Positions 41,124-48,831 of a stretch of 64,000 nt of DNA are shown one piece after another. How positions within the stretch are numbered: the stretch's first letter is position 1; each line of letters starts with the position of its first letter. The stretch comes from an uncultured bacterium (lineage in GTDB: Bacteria > Verrucomicrobiota > Lentisphaeria > Victivallales > UBA1829): contig CACYZF010000001.1 in assembly GCA_902778895.1 (NCBI GenBank), positions 228,005 through 292,004 of the forward strand, given 5' to 3'. A program made the translations under genes and the position numbers. Under the pieces are notes generated by a model. It did no database searches and was not told the origin of the DNA. It saw only the letters and a program-made list of their open reading frames with translations.

Positions 41124-42872
41124 TCAGAAGACGACGCGGAAGAAGAGGCCGCCGTTGCTGGCTTTCTCCATTTCGAGAAGCATGTCGGCGGTCAGGTCCG
41201 CTCCGGGGAAGCCGTAGCAGATGTGCGAGGTCTCCGGCGAGAAGATCATGCTGTTTACGATGCCGCAGTTGTCGATCAGCCAGTGTTTCATGTCGTCCGG
41301 GATGGTGTCGTCCGAGAAGCACAGGAGCGCTTTCCCCTCGAGTGTTTCGCCGGGTGTGAGCGGGCGCAGACGGTAGAGCCAGAACCGGAGGTCTTCCCCC
41401 GGCACGACGTATCCGCTGTCCGCCGGAGCCGCGCCCGGCTGCACGAGCTCCTCGACGGGCGGATCGCAGGCGTGAACGGCGGAAATCGTATTTTCGTTCA
41501 GCAGCAGGAGCATTTCGGGGCTGCTCTGGCGCGCATCATTGTCCGGCAGGATGTCGTCCCGGAAGAGCATCCTGAGCACGTACAGGTCCGTCGATTTGTA
41601 GGAGACGAAGATTCGGCTGTCCATCTTCGCGACCTCGCGGAACACGGCGGCGAGGTCCGGCGAGGCGGCTTTCCTGCGGTCCGCGTCCGAACGGAAGATG
41701 CAGGCCGCAGCGAGGATCAGCAGGAGCCAGAGACTTGCTTTCCTGAACTTCCGGTTTTCCGAGAGCAGGACATCCGCCGCGGCGCCGACGCCGAAGACCG
41801 CCGGAGCGAACATCGCCAGATAGATTCGCGCGGGGCCGCCCTTCGTGACCAGCGCCGAGGCGAACATCAGGACCGCCGCGCCTCCGGTCAGCGCGCAAAT
41901 CCGCCATTCGGGCCTGCCGCGGAGCAGGACGCCGCAGAGCAGGAGAAGCGGCAGAGTCCAGAGCAGCCCGGTGTCCCGCGCGGCGTCGAAACAGTATGCC
42001 AGGAACTGCGCCGGATCATGGAACGAGTCGCCGAACATGGCGCGACCTTCCGCGAACCGCGAATAGTTGCCACCGTACCAGGCGAGGACGAATACGCCCC
42101 AGAGGATGCCGGCGAGGATCAGCGGGCGGTATCCCTGCCATATTTTTTTCAGGCCTTCGCGGAACGGCACATACAGTAGCCCCCACAGTCCGGTCAGGAT
42201 CACGACGTACAGCGCGCCGGACGAGACGGACAGGCACGCGCCGACCGCGCACACCAGCCACATGACGGCGTTGAACGTGCGGTTCTTCGTCGGCCGGAAC
42301 GTGAAGCAGAGCAGGGCGAACAGCAGCCCGAACACGAAAAATGCCTGAAGCGAATACCCGCGCGCCGTTTCGGCGTAATGAAGCAGCATGCCGTTCAGAA
42401 GTACCGCGGTCAGGACCGCCGCGCGCGCCGTATCGTTTTTCAGCAGCAGGAGCACCGCCCGGAGCAGGATCATAAAGAGGCCGCAGAACCCCAGCAGCGC
42501 CGTCAGCCTCACGGCGAAATTGTGATGCGGCATCAGCGTCAGAAAGAATTTGATGCCGAGCGTGTTCAGAACATGGTTGTTCGGTGTGGCGACCTCGGAA
42601 AAAATGACCGGGACCGGGAGAGCCCTGTAGTGCTGGACCGTCCAGATCTCGTCGTACTCGGGCGTGTTGCTCCAGATGTTCAGGACCCGGATCGCCGCCA
42701 GAAGCACGAACAGAACGCAGCAGGCCAGAATGAAGAGGTTCCGGCGGCGCACATCCTGCCGGGAACGTTCATCGGAGCGTCCGGGGCGCGGCGGCCTCCG
42801 CGCCTGTGCCGCGGCGTCGGGCGTGGAAACTGTGTCCGGCGAAGTTCCGGTCTGTGTCCGGTCGGGATTCAT
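41124..42872 (-). CDS. GT-C-fold membrane glycosyltransferase (GT39/ArnT-like)
   Basis: The 582-residue protein has a disordered, basic N-terminus, then about ten to twelve membrane helices from residue 46 to about 400 and a periplasmic C-terminal domain of about 180 residues. The first periplasmic loop has the DE motif (TPEYDEIWTVQHY) typical of GT39/GT83-type transferases that use polyprenyl-phosphate sugars. Likely acts in glycosylation of lipid A, glycans or proteins; acceptor unknown. A promoter lies at 42930-42957. Confidence 0.78.
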   Translation of the reverse strand: MNPDRTQTGTSPDTVSTPDAAAQARRPPRPGRSDERSRQDVRRRNLFILACCVLFVLLAAIRVLNIWSNTPEYDEIWTVQHYRALPVPVIFSEVATPNNHVLNTLGIKFFLTLMPHHNFAVRLTALLGFCGLFMILLRAVLLLLKNDTARAAVLTAVLLNGMLLHYAETARGYSLQAFFVFGLLFALLCFTFRPTKNRTFNAVMWLVCAVGACLSVSSGALYVVILTGLWGLLYVPFREGLKKIWQGYRPLILAGILWGVFVLAWYGGNYSRFAEGRAMFGDSFHDPAQFLAYCFDAARDTGLLWTLPLLLLCGVLLRGRPEWRICALTGGAAVLMFASALVTKGGPARIYLAMFAPAVFGVGAAADVLLSENRKFRKASLWLLLILAAACIFRSDADRRKAASPDLAAVFREVAKMDSRIFVSYKSTDLYVLRMLFRDDILPDNDARQSSPEMLLLLNENTISAVHACDPPVEELVQPGAAPADSGYVVPGEDLRFWLYRLRPLTPGETLEGKALLCFSDDTIPDDMKHWLIDNCGIVNSMIFSPETSHICYGFPGADLTADMLLEMEKASNGGLFFRVVF

Positions 42873-42929
42873 GGTGCGGCTCTGCTGGTCTTTCCTGTGG
42901 AGATTTTCTGTTTGGATTAACTGAGGATA

Positions 42930-42957
42930 AATATAACATCTTTTTGATTCGTTTCAA
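42930..42957 (-). promoter_or_regulatory. Promoter of the GT-C glycosyltransferase
   Basis: On the minus strand TTGAAA (42957-42952), 16 bases, TATATT (42935-42930), 58 bases before the ATG. Confidence 0.7.
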
Positions 42958-43050
42958 GGCGATCCCGCCGATTTGAGACGGATTCCACATGAACAGAGAT
43001 GATTTCCTGCGATATAAGCATGAAAAAAGCCGTTTCGTTCCCGCTTGAGC

Positions 43051-43078
43051 TTGAAAAAGTCAAAAAAAGAGATATATT
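43051..43078 (+). promoter_or_regulatory. Promoter of the LPS-kinase-like gene
   Basis: TTGAAA (43051-43056), 16 bases, TATATT (43073-43078). The leader to the ATG at 43172 is about 85 bases. Confidence 0.68.
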
Positions 43079-43171
43079 TACAGAAAGAAAACGCGGAACG
43101 ACATGGCTGTTTTTTATGAAGAGCCGGAATGAGGTCCGTATTCCACTCTCATCTACAAAACAGGTAATACC

Positions 43172-44032
43172 ATGCGAAAAGAAACGATCTCCGCCAGATT
43201 CACCGACCTGGAATGGACCCCGGCGCGCTCGTGGTGCTGGATCAGGACGGACGCCGCCGAACTCCGCGATGTCCTGCGGTCCGGGCCGCCCGGAGCGGAT
43301 TCCGGTCAGGAGGTGCTCTGGCAGACGAAAAACAAATACGTCCTGCGCCTCAAAACGTCGTCCGGGCTGGATTTGGCGTGCAAGTGGTACGCCAAGCTCC
43401 GCTGGCTGCCGTACGGATTCTCATGGACGCAGGCGATGAAGGAAGCATACAACTTCAAACGGCTGACGCATCTGGGGCTTCCTCTGGTGAAACTGGCCGC
43501 AGTGGGCGAGGGGCGCGGCTTTTTCACCATTCGCAACTGCGTCCTTGTCACGGAGTACGCCGACGGGTTCCTGGACGGCCGGTATTTCTTCGAGTCGATG
43601 TCGCACGAGCTGGAGATGCGCGACGAATTCACCCGTCGCAACCTCATCCTTCTGGCACGGATGCACGACGCCGGGTTATGCCATGGCGGATTCACGCCGA
43701 TGAACGAGCTCTGGCGCAAGCTGCCGGAGCCGGACGCGGAGGGGAATCGGATGGATATCCGGTGGATCGATATTGCCACGTGCCGCCGGATGTGGTTCTG
43801 GTGCCGGAAACGGCAGTGCTTCGCGCAGGACCTTGGCGACTTCCTGCGGTTCTATTCGTTCACGGAGGAGGAACGCCGCGCATATCTGCGGATCTATCTG
43901 GAGGCGACGAAGGTCAAACGGTTCGACCTGGATACGCTGTGCCGGGCCGTGGAGGAGTATTTCGCCGCAAGGGTCCGCCGGAAAGAGGAAAAGGCCGCCA
44001 GAAAGGCGAAAAAGAACAAGGCGGACGCCTGA
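43172..44032 (+). CDS. Lipopolysaccharide kinase (WaaP/Kdo kinase)-family protein
   Basis: The 286-residue protein has a eukaryotic-like kinase fold of the Kdo/WaaP group: an ACKWY lysine strand near residue 70, the catalytic-loop-like segment ARMHDAGLCHGGFTPMNEL, the metal-binding region RWIDIATCRR and QDLGDFLRF. The usual HGD is HGG here, as the aspartate is shifted or lost, so activity is uncertain. Such enzymes phosphorylate LPS core heptose or Kdo in the cytoplasm, which supports a diderm host. The C-terminus is a Lys/Arg/Ala-rich tail. Confidence 0.8.
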   Translation: MRKETISARFTDLEWTPARSWCWIRTDAAELRDVLRSGPPGADSGQEVLWQTKNKYVLRLKTSSGLDLACKWYAKLRWLPYGFSWTQAMKEAYNFKRLTHLGLPLVKLAAVGEGRGFFTIRNCVLVTEYADGFLDGRYFFESMSHELEMRDEFTRRNLILLARMHDAGLCHGGFTPMNELWRKLPEPDAEGNRMDIRWIDIATCRRMWFWCRKRQCFAQDLGDFLRFYSFTEEERRAYLRIYLEATKVKRFDLDTLCRAVEEYFAARVRRKEEKAARKAKKNKADA

Positions 44033-44082
44033 CGTTTGCAGGAGGGGGGAGTGTTTACCCTTTTCCGTCTGGCGTTTTGATG

Positions 44083-44610
44083 TCAGGGGACAAAATCGCC
44101 TGACCGATCGGCGTGTTCCAGTTCAAGCAACGCCGCTTTCCGGTCGAGTCCGCCGCCGTATCCGATGAGCGCGCTGTTTGCGCCGATGACCCGGTGACAC
44201 GGGATGATGAGGGAAACGGGATTGTGTCCGACCGCTCCGCCGACCGCCTGCGCCGACATGCGCGGGACGCCTTTTTTCCGTGCGACGATCTCCGCGATCT
44301 TCCCGTAGGTCATGGTGCGTCCGTACGGGATGGCGAGCATGATGTTGCAGACTTCCCGCCGGAATTCCGTGGTGCGGAGCGCGAGCGGCGGCACGAATCC
44401 GGGATCCCTGCCGCTGAAATAAAGGTCCAGCCAGCGGACGGCCTGTTCAAAAACGGGAAGCTTTTTTCCCTCGCGGTCCGGGGAAATCGATGCCGCGAAA
44501 AACCGCTGTTTGTCGAACCACAGCCCGACGAGCGCGGTCCCGTCCGATGCGATCGTGATCCAGCCGAGCGGCGATTCGTAATGATGAACGTAATCCATAG
44601 TCGTATCCAT
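44083..44610 (-). CDS. ogt: Methylated-DNA-[protein]-cysteine S-methyltransferase
   Basis: Ogt removes methyl groups from O6-methylguanine in a suicide reaction. The 175-residue protein has the N-terminal domain and the active site IPCHRV with Cys138, plus the asparagine hinge VGHNP and the helix RMSAQAVGGAVG. It lies 13 bases after the YolD gene in what looks like a DNA-damage operon. A second ATG four codons inside (44598) is possible. Confidence 0.95.
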   Translation of the reverse strand: MDTTMDYVHHYESPLGWITIASDGTALVGLWFDKQRFFAASISPDREGKKLPVFEQAVRWLDLYFSGRDPGFVPPLALRTTEFRREVCNIMLAIPYGRTMTYGKIAEIVARKKGVPRMSAQAVGGAVGHNPVSLIIPCHRVIGANSALIGYGGGLDRKAALLELEHADRSGDFVP

Positions 44611-44623
44611 ACAGGGCAGGGGG

Positions 44624-45055
44624 CTAGAACTCTTCGCGGAAGAGATCGGAGCTGATCCCGACGACGTCTTTGAACCGGATCGACGTGCCGTCTGCGAGGG
44701 TGAGAGTCTTTCTTACGGGCGAGATCCGGACGAGCTCCCCCGTCCGGGATTCGTACGCGCCGCCGGATTTGAGTGCGTCCGGGACGAAATATTCGACCGT
44801 GACGACCGGTTTCCCCCCGAGGTGCGCGGCGAGGATGCCGACGCGGCGGTCGAGCTCGGCCTTCTCCGCCTCGTCCAGCTCGCGTTGCTGTGTCGTCAGC
44901 CGCGCCGTTTCATCGATGATGTCCTCATAGCCGACCAGCGCGGCGAACGGCGAGAACTGCGCGGCGCGATCGAGCATGGACATGTGCAGACGCTCCTTCG
45001 AAACATGGTGCGGCAGATGGAGGATGTCTTCGTACGGATGGGGTTGCTTTTCCAT
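44624..45055 (-). CDS. YolD-like protein
   Basis: The 143-residue protein matches the YolD-like family: PYEDILHLPHHVSKERLHMS, DRAAQFSPFAALVGYEDII, then a small C-terminal beta domain. YolD proteins are nearly always encoded next to Y-family polymerases and are thought to fill the UmuD-like role, though their biochemistry is little studied. Its GAGGTG ribosome binding site overlaps the polymerase stop codon, so the two are tightly coupled. Confidence 0.9.
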   Translation of the reverse strand: MEKQPHPYEDILHLPHHVSKERLHMSMLDRAAQFSPFAALVGYEDIIDETARLTTQQRELDEAEKAELDRRVGILAAHLGGKPVVTVEYFVPDALKSGGAYESRTGELVRISPVRKTLTLADGTSIRFKDVVGISSDLFREEF

Positions 45056-45063
45056 GATTCACC

Positions 45064-46572
45064 TCATTCCTTGTGTCCGCCGACTTGCCGGTTGCGTTCC
45101 TTCGCGGTCGCGCCGTCCAGCAGGTTCATGCCCTTCAGAATGGCATTTTTGCCGAGCTTGTGCTTGATGTCCAGGATGGCGTTCTGGAGGCGTTTTTCGC
45201 GGTCGCGTCCGGCTTCCTCCGCGGCACGGTGTTCCGCAAGCGCGGCGGCATCCGTGAAGAGATCGGGCTGTTCCGGTTCGGACGGCTGCCGTTTCACCTC
45301 GTTTTCGGTCAGGATATGGTTTGCTGCGACCGTGATGCGGCGCACCAGAAGATTCCGGTCGACCACACGATCGAAGATCGCGGACGCCGCCTCGATCATG
45401 CGCTGCGACGAGGACGTGTGCCCGCCGAGGTTTTCGGCTCCGTGCGCGCCTTTCGGGACCTCGCGTCCGTAATGGTTGATGTGGATCTCGCCCTTGTACT
45501 TGCGGCGGAGTTCCGGCGTCGCCAGGTTCGCGACGTCGTACCCGACGGTCAGGATCAGCTGGTCGGTCACGAGGTGTTTTTCGACGAGGCTGAGTGCGAG
45601 CATGTCAGTCATCTCCTTCGTCACGAGCTTCGCCTTTTCGAAGTCGTACGGCTCCTTCAGCACCTGGCCGGAACTGAGGCTGTTGTTCTCCGGGCGGTAC
45701 GCCTTGATTTCGGCGATAGTGACGGGTTCCCAGCCCCACGCGTGGTCGATCAGCAGTTCGGCGTTGATCCCGAAAAGCCGATACAGGACGTCCTCGTTCC
45801 GCACCGACATCCGCGCCACATCGCCCATCGTGCGCATCCCGCGCGATTCCAACCGCCGGGCGTAGCCGCGCCCGACACGCCAGAAATCGGTGAGCGGGCG
45901 GTGCGTCCAGAGCGTTTCGCGGTAGGTCTGCTCGTCCAGCTCGGCGATGCGTACGCCGTCCCTGTCCGCAGGGATGTGTTTCGCGACGATGTCCATGGCG
46001 ATCTTGCTGAGGTAGAGATTTGTTCCGATCCCGGCGGTGGCGGTGATGCCGGTCTCCGCCAGCACCTCGCGGACGAGCTTCATGGCGAACTCGCGCGCCG
46101 TGAGACGGTACATTTTCAGATACGCGGTCGCGTCGATGAACACCTCGTCGATGGAGTACACGTGGATATCCTCCGGGGCGACGTGCCGCAGATAGATGCC
46201 GTAGATGTGCGAGCTGACCTCCATGTAGCGGCCCATGCGCGGGACGGCGACGATGTAGCCGAGCTCCAGCGACGGGTTCTTCGCGAGGTCGGGCGCGCTG
46301 TCGGACTTCCCCTTGAAACGATGTCCCGGTGCACGGTCCAGGCGCTCGCCGTTGACTTCGCGGACGCGTTGGACAACCTCGAACAGGCGCGCGCGACCGG
46401 GGATCCCGTATACCTTCAGCGACGGGGAAACGGCGAGGCAGATCGTCTTTTCCGTGCGGCTTTCGTCCGCCACCACGAGGTTCGTCGTGAGCGGATTACG
46501 CTTCCGGTCAACGCATTCCACCGAGGCGTAGAACGATTTCAGGTCGATTGCGATGTAGGTGCGGGTGTTCAT
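45064..46572 (-). CDS. Y-family DNA polymerase (UmuC/ImpB type)
   Basis: A translesion DNA polymerase of 502 residues. The palm motifs are AIDLKSFYASVE (Asp10) and YSIDEVFID (Asp142-Glu143); the thumb and little-finger regions follow, with KAYRPENNSLSSGQVL typical of the Gram-positive-type UvrX/YqjW subgroup. A beta-clamp-binding motif QPDLF is present near residue 440. First gene of an operon with YolD and ogt. I see no LexA-type operator in the upstream region, so regulation may not be classical SOS. Confidence 0.92.
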   Translation of the reverse strand: MNTRTYIAIDLKSFYASVECVDRKRNPLTTNLVVADESRTEKTICLAVSPSLKVYGIPGRARLFEVVQRVREVNGERLDRAPGHRFKGKSDSAPDLAKNPSLELGYIVAVPRMGRYMEVSSHIYGIYLRHVAPEDIHVYSIDEVFIDATAYLKMYRLTAREFAMKLVREVLAETGITATAGIGTNLYLSKIAMDIVAKHIPADRDGVRIAELDEQTYRETLWTHRPLTDFWRVGRGYARRLESRGMRTMGDVARMSVRNEDVLYRLFGINAELLIDHAWGWEPVTIAEIKAYRPENNSLSSGQVLKEPYDFEKAKLVTKEMTDMLALSLVEKHLVTDQLILTVGYDVANLATPELRRKYKGEIHINHYGREVPKGAHGAENLGGHTSSSQRMIEAASAIFDRVVDRNLLVRRITVAANHILTENEVKRQPSEPEQPDLFTDAAALAEHRAAEEAGRDREKRLQNAILDIKHKLGKNAILKGMNLLDGATAKERNRQVGGHKE

Positions 46573-46629
46573 GGGAAGTCGGGTTCGGAAAAAGGCGGAT
46601 TCATTCGTGCCGGATTCGCATGCCGTCCG

Positions 46630-46649
46630 GCGGCCCGGGATCGGGCCGC
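46630..46649. promoter_or_regulatory. Strong hairpin in the polymerase 5' leader
   Basis: GCGGCCCG, four bases GGAT, then CGGGCCGC: a perfect 8-bp GC stem. It lies between the promoter at 46684-46711 and the ATG at 46572 in the transcript of the polymerase operon. No T-run follows, so it is not an intrinsic terminator. Confidence 0.5.
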
Positions 46650-46683
46650 TTAGCGCATGACGCGGGAGAAATTCCCGGACGAT

Positions 46684-46711
46684 ACTATAGCAGGATTCGG
46701 CCCATTTTCAA
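46684..46711 (-). promoter_or_regulatory. Promoter of the polymerase-yolD-ogt operon
   Basis: On the minus strand TTGAAA (46711-46706), 16 bases, TATAGT (46689-46684), preceded by CCCGC. Confidence 0.75.
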
Positions 46712-46743
46712 GCGGGAAACAAGAATCTTTCCTTCGTGTCCGT

Positions 46744-46772
46744 TTGACATTTTGGATGGTTTATGGTATTGT
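46744..46772 (+). promoter_or_regulatory. Promoter of the DUF3795/Nudix operon
   Basis: TTGACA (46744-46749), 17 bases, TATTGT (46767-46772), 39 bases before the GTG start. Confidence 0.8.
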
Positions 46773-46811
46773 ATCGTAGCAGATACCAATAATACATCCA
46801 AGGAGGCCACT

Positions 46812-47159
46812 GTGAAAGATCTGATCGCATATTGCGGACTGGATTGCGAACAATGCGAAGCGCGGACCGCGACGCTTCACGATGACAACACGCTGCGCGA
46901 AAAAGTCGCGAAGCACTGGAGCGAGCTGAACGGCGTGGAGATCACTCCCGCCATGATCAACTGCACCGGCTGCCGGGTCGACGGCGTGAAGACGCCTTAC
47001 TGCGAATCCCTGTGCCCCATCCGGCAGTGCGCCCTGGGGCGGAACGTCGGGACGTGCGGCGACTGCGCCGAACTCGAGACCTGCGGAAAAGTCGGCATGA
47101 TCATCGGGAACAATCCGGACGCCCTCCGCAATTTGAAACACGGAATGAATCATGAGTAA
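46812..47159 (+). CDS. DUF3795 cysteine-rich protein
   Basis: The 115-residue protein begins (V/M)KDLIAYCGLDCEQCEA and contains about a dozen cysteines in pairs (CTGCR, CESLCPIRQC, CGDCAELETC), the pattern of the DUF3795 family, which probably binds zinc or an iron-sulfur cluster. Function unknown. The GTG at 46812 is chosen because AAGGAGG lies seven bases upstream and a promoter lies just before it; the frame is open upstream but that part overlaps the polymerase promoter. The Nudix gene overlaps its end by eight bases. Confidence 0.82.
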   Translation: MKDLIAYCGLDCEQCEARTATLHDDNTLREKVAKHWSELNGVEITPAMINCTGCRVDGVKTPYCESLCPIRQCALGRNVGTCGDCAELETCGKVGMIIGNNPDALRNLKHGMNHE

Positions 47160-47730
47160 TCCGGAACAAGCTGACGCGGCGCCATGGAAGGTGCTGGAAT
47201 CGAAGTACCTCATCCGCAGGCCGTGGCTAACGGTGCGCCGGGAGTCCCTGCGGCTGCCCGACGGCCGGACCGTACCCGAATACTATGTGCTGGAATACCC
47301 GGACTGGGTGAACGTTATTGCCATCACGGAGGATGAGCATGTGATCCTGGAGCGGCAGTACCGTCATGGGATCGGATGTGCGGCGTGGGAGATTCCGTGC
47401 GGCGTGCTGGAAAAGACCGATGCTTCCCCTCTTGCGGGCGCGCAACGCGAACTGATGGAGGAAACAGGTTATGGCGGCGGGGAATGGTCCCTGCTCGACA
47501 CGCTCAGCGCCAATCCCGCCAGTACGAACAACCGGACGTACTGTTTTCTGGCGCGCGGCGTGAAGAAACTCGGCGAGCCGCACTTGGACGCAGGGGAATG
47601 TTTCAATGTGAAACTGTTCCCGCTGGACGAGATTCCGGCGATGCTTCTGCGTGGTGAATTCGTGCAGGCGCTGCACGTTGCACCCTTATGGAAGTTCTTC
47701 TGTCTGCGCGAACACGGTAAGCCGTGTTGA
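47152..47730 (+). CDS. Nudix hydrolase, ADP-ribose pyrophosphatase-like
   Basis: The 192-residue protein has a Nudix box ending AGAQRELMEETGYGG, with the REL-x-EE-x-G catalytic core intact. The upstream Glu of the canonical box is not at its usual position. The ISANPASTNN-like segment (SANPASTNNRTYCFLA) and overall length fit ADP-ribose or sugar-nucleotide pyrophosphatases. A hairpin AACACGG-TAAG-CCGTGTT overlaps the stop codon. Co-transcribed with the DUF3795 gene. Confidence 0.88.
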   Translation: MSNPEQADAAPWKVLESKYLIRRPWLTVRRESLRLPDGRTVPEYYVLEYPDWVNVIAITEDEHVILERQYRHGIGCAAWEIPCGVLEKTDASPLAGAQRELMEETGYGGGEWSLLDTLSANPASTNNRTYCFLARGVKKLGEPHLDAGECFNVKLFPLDEIPAMLLRGEFVQALHVAPLWKFFCLREHGKPC

Positions 47731-47756
47731 TTTCGTGCGCGGCATTCGACCGAAGC

Positions 47757-48758
47757 TCAGCGGAAAATGTCCTGGATGTCTTCCAGCGTAATGACACGTT
47801 CGTCGTTGTAGTACTCGCGGAGAATCCCGCCTTTGTTCGCTTCCAGCCAGGTCGTGTGCCAGATCATGAACCACGACCAGAGGCAGTCTTTTTCAAAAAA
47901 AGCCTGAAGCGGGGGCAGATTTCCGCATTCGTGGAACGCGAAAGGCTTGTTTTTCGCTCCGATCCGAAGTAGCTTGTCCCATCCGGCCCGGTGCTCGGTC
48001 CCGTCGTACGTGTCGGAGCCGATCACGTCGCAGAATTCATCGCCGACATACCAGCCGTCCCGGACCTCGCCGGAGTACCCCAGAACCCAGATCAAGTTGT
48101 TCAGGCGGAAATGCTCCGTGTAGCGTTTGTACATCATGCGCCACAGCTGAATGAAATCTGCCGGCATGCCTTTGCCCCACCAGAACCATTTACCGTCGAA
48201 TTCGTGGAACGGCCTCCAAAGCACCACCACGCCAGCGTCCTGCAATTCAGCAAGCGCCCGCGCGGCGCGGTCCCAGTTCGCGATCATCTTTCGGTGTTCC
48301 TCGGTCTCCTCATCTAGTAGAAGCCGGAAATCGGGCGCGTCGTTCTTGGATTCGTTGTATCCTCCGCCGTAGATTCCGTCATGCCAGCAGATCGTCACGA
48401 GTCCGTCGCGGGCCCACCAGTCCTTCGCCCGCTTCGTGACGCCGTCGAAATCGTCGTTCATGAAATCCAGCCCCCGCAGCGCCGGCGTCTTTCCGGTTTC
48501 CTTCCGAATCAGGTCCATTTCGTATTCCGGCGATCCCATCCAGGTCGATTCCTGCTGACCGGAGATGATCTTTTTTCCGTAGTTTTCGCACAGGAATCTG
48601 TAAACGTCTTTTGTCTTCTGTGTGGCGGACGGATTGGAAAGCCGGTACTCTGCGAGCGGTTCCGATTCTGTCCTGGGGACAGTTTCCTGACAGCATGCGG
48701 CAGATATGGCCGCGGTCAATATCGACAAAGCAAAGACGAGGAGAAGCCGGTTTTTCAT
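47757..48758 (-). CDS. Glycoside hydrolase family 26 (beta-mannanase-like) lipoprotein
   Basis: The 333-residue protein has a signal peptide with lipobox (SAAC) and a GH26 TIM barrel. The acid/base is Glu186 in WRPFHEFDGKWFWWG and the nucleophile is Glu277 in FAFHECGN; ISGQQEST near residue 66 and the WHDG segment are also typical of beta-1,4-mannanases. It would cut mannans at the cell surface. It is the last of four minus-strand carbohydrate-active genes, separated from the esterase gene by an intrinsic terminator. Confidence 0.93.
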   Translation of the reverse strand: MKNRLLLVFALSILTAAISAACCQETVPRTESEPLAEYRLSNPSATQKTKDVYRFLCENYGKKIISGQQESTWMGSPEYEMDLIRKETGKTPALRGLDFMNDDFDGVTKRAKDWWARDGLVTICWHDGIYGGGYNESKNDAPDFRLLLDEETEEHRKMIANWDRAARALAELQDAGVVVLWRPFHEFDGKWFWWGKGMPADFIQLWRMMYKRYTEHFRLNNLIWVLGYSGEVRDGWYVGDEFCDVIGSDTYDGTEHRAGWDKLLRIGAKNKPFAFHECGNLPPLQAFFEKDCLWSWFMIWHTTWLEANKGGILREYYNDERVITLEDIQDIFR

Positions 48759-48786
48759 GGGATCCTTTCCTTTCTGTTACGAAGAG

Positions 48787-48817
48787 AAAAGGCGGAATCA
48801 GGATGCTCGATTCCGCC
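48787..48817 (-). terminator. Intrinsic terminator after the CE7-like esterase
   Basis: On the minus strand GGCGGAATC ... GATTCCGCC gives a 9-bp stem with a 9-base loop, followed by TTTTCTCTT. It lies 15 bases after the esterase stop. Confidence 0.85.
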
Positions 48818-48831
48818 CGGATATTTGCTGT

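Noticed and set aside
46573..46711. LexA (SOS) box upstream of the Y-family polymerase
   Set aside because: Neither a CTG-N10-CAG nor a GAAC-N4-GTTC type site in a sensible place could be found; the obvious palindrome is a GC hairpin in the leader.
47711..47728. Hairpin at the Nudix stop as another copy of the double-hairpin repeat
   Set aside because: AACACGG-TAAG-CCGTGTT overlaps a stop codon, but it lacks the second hairpin and the GCAGT spacer, so it is not counted as a copy.
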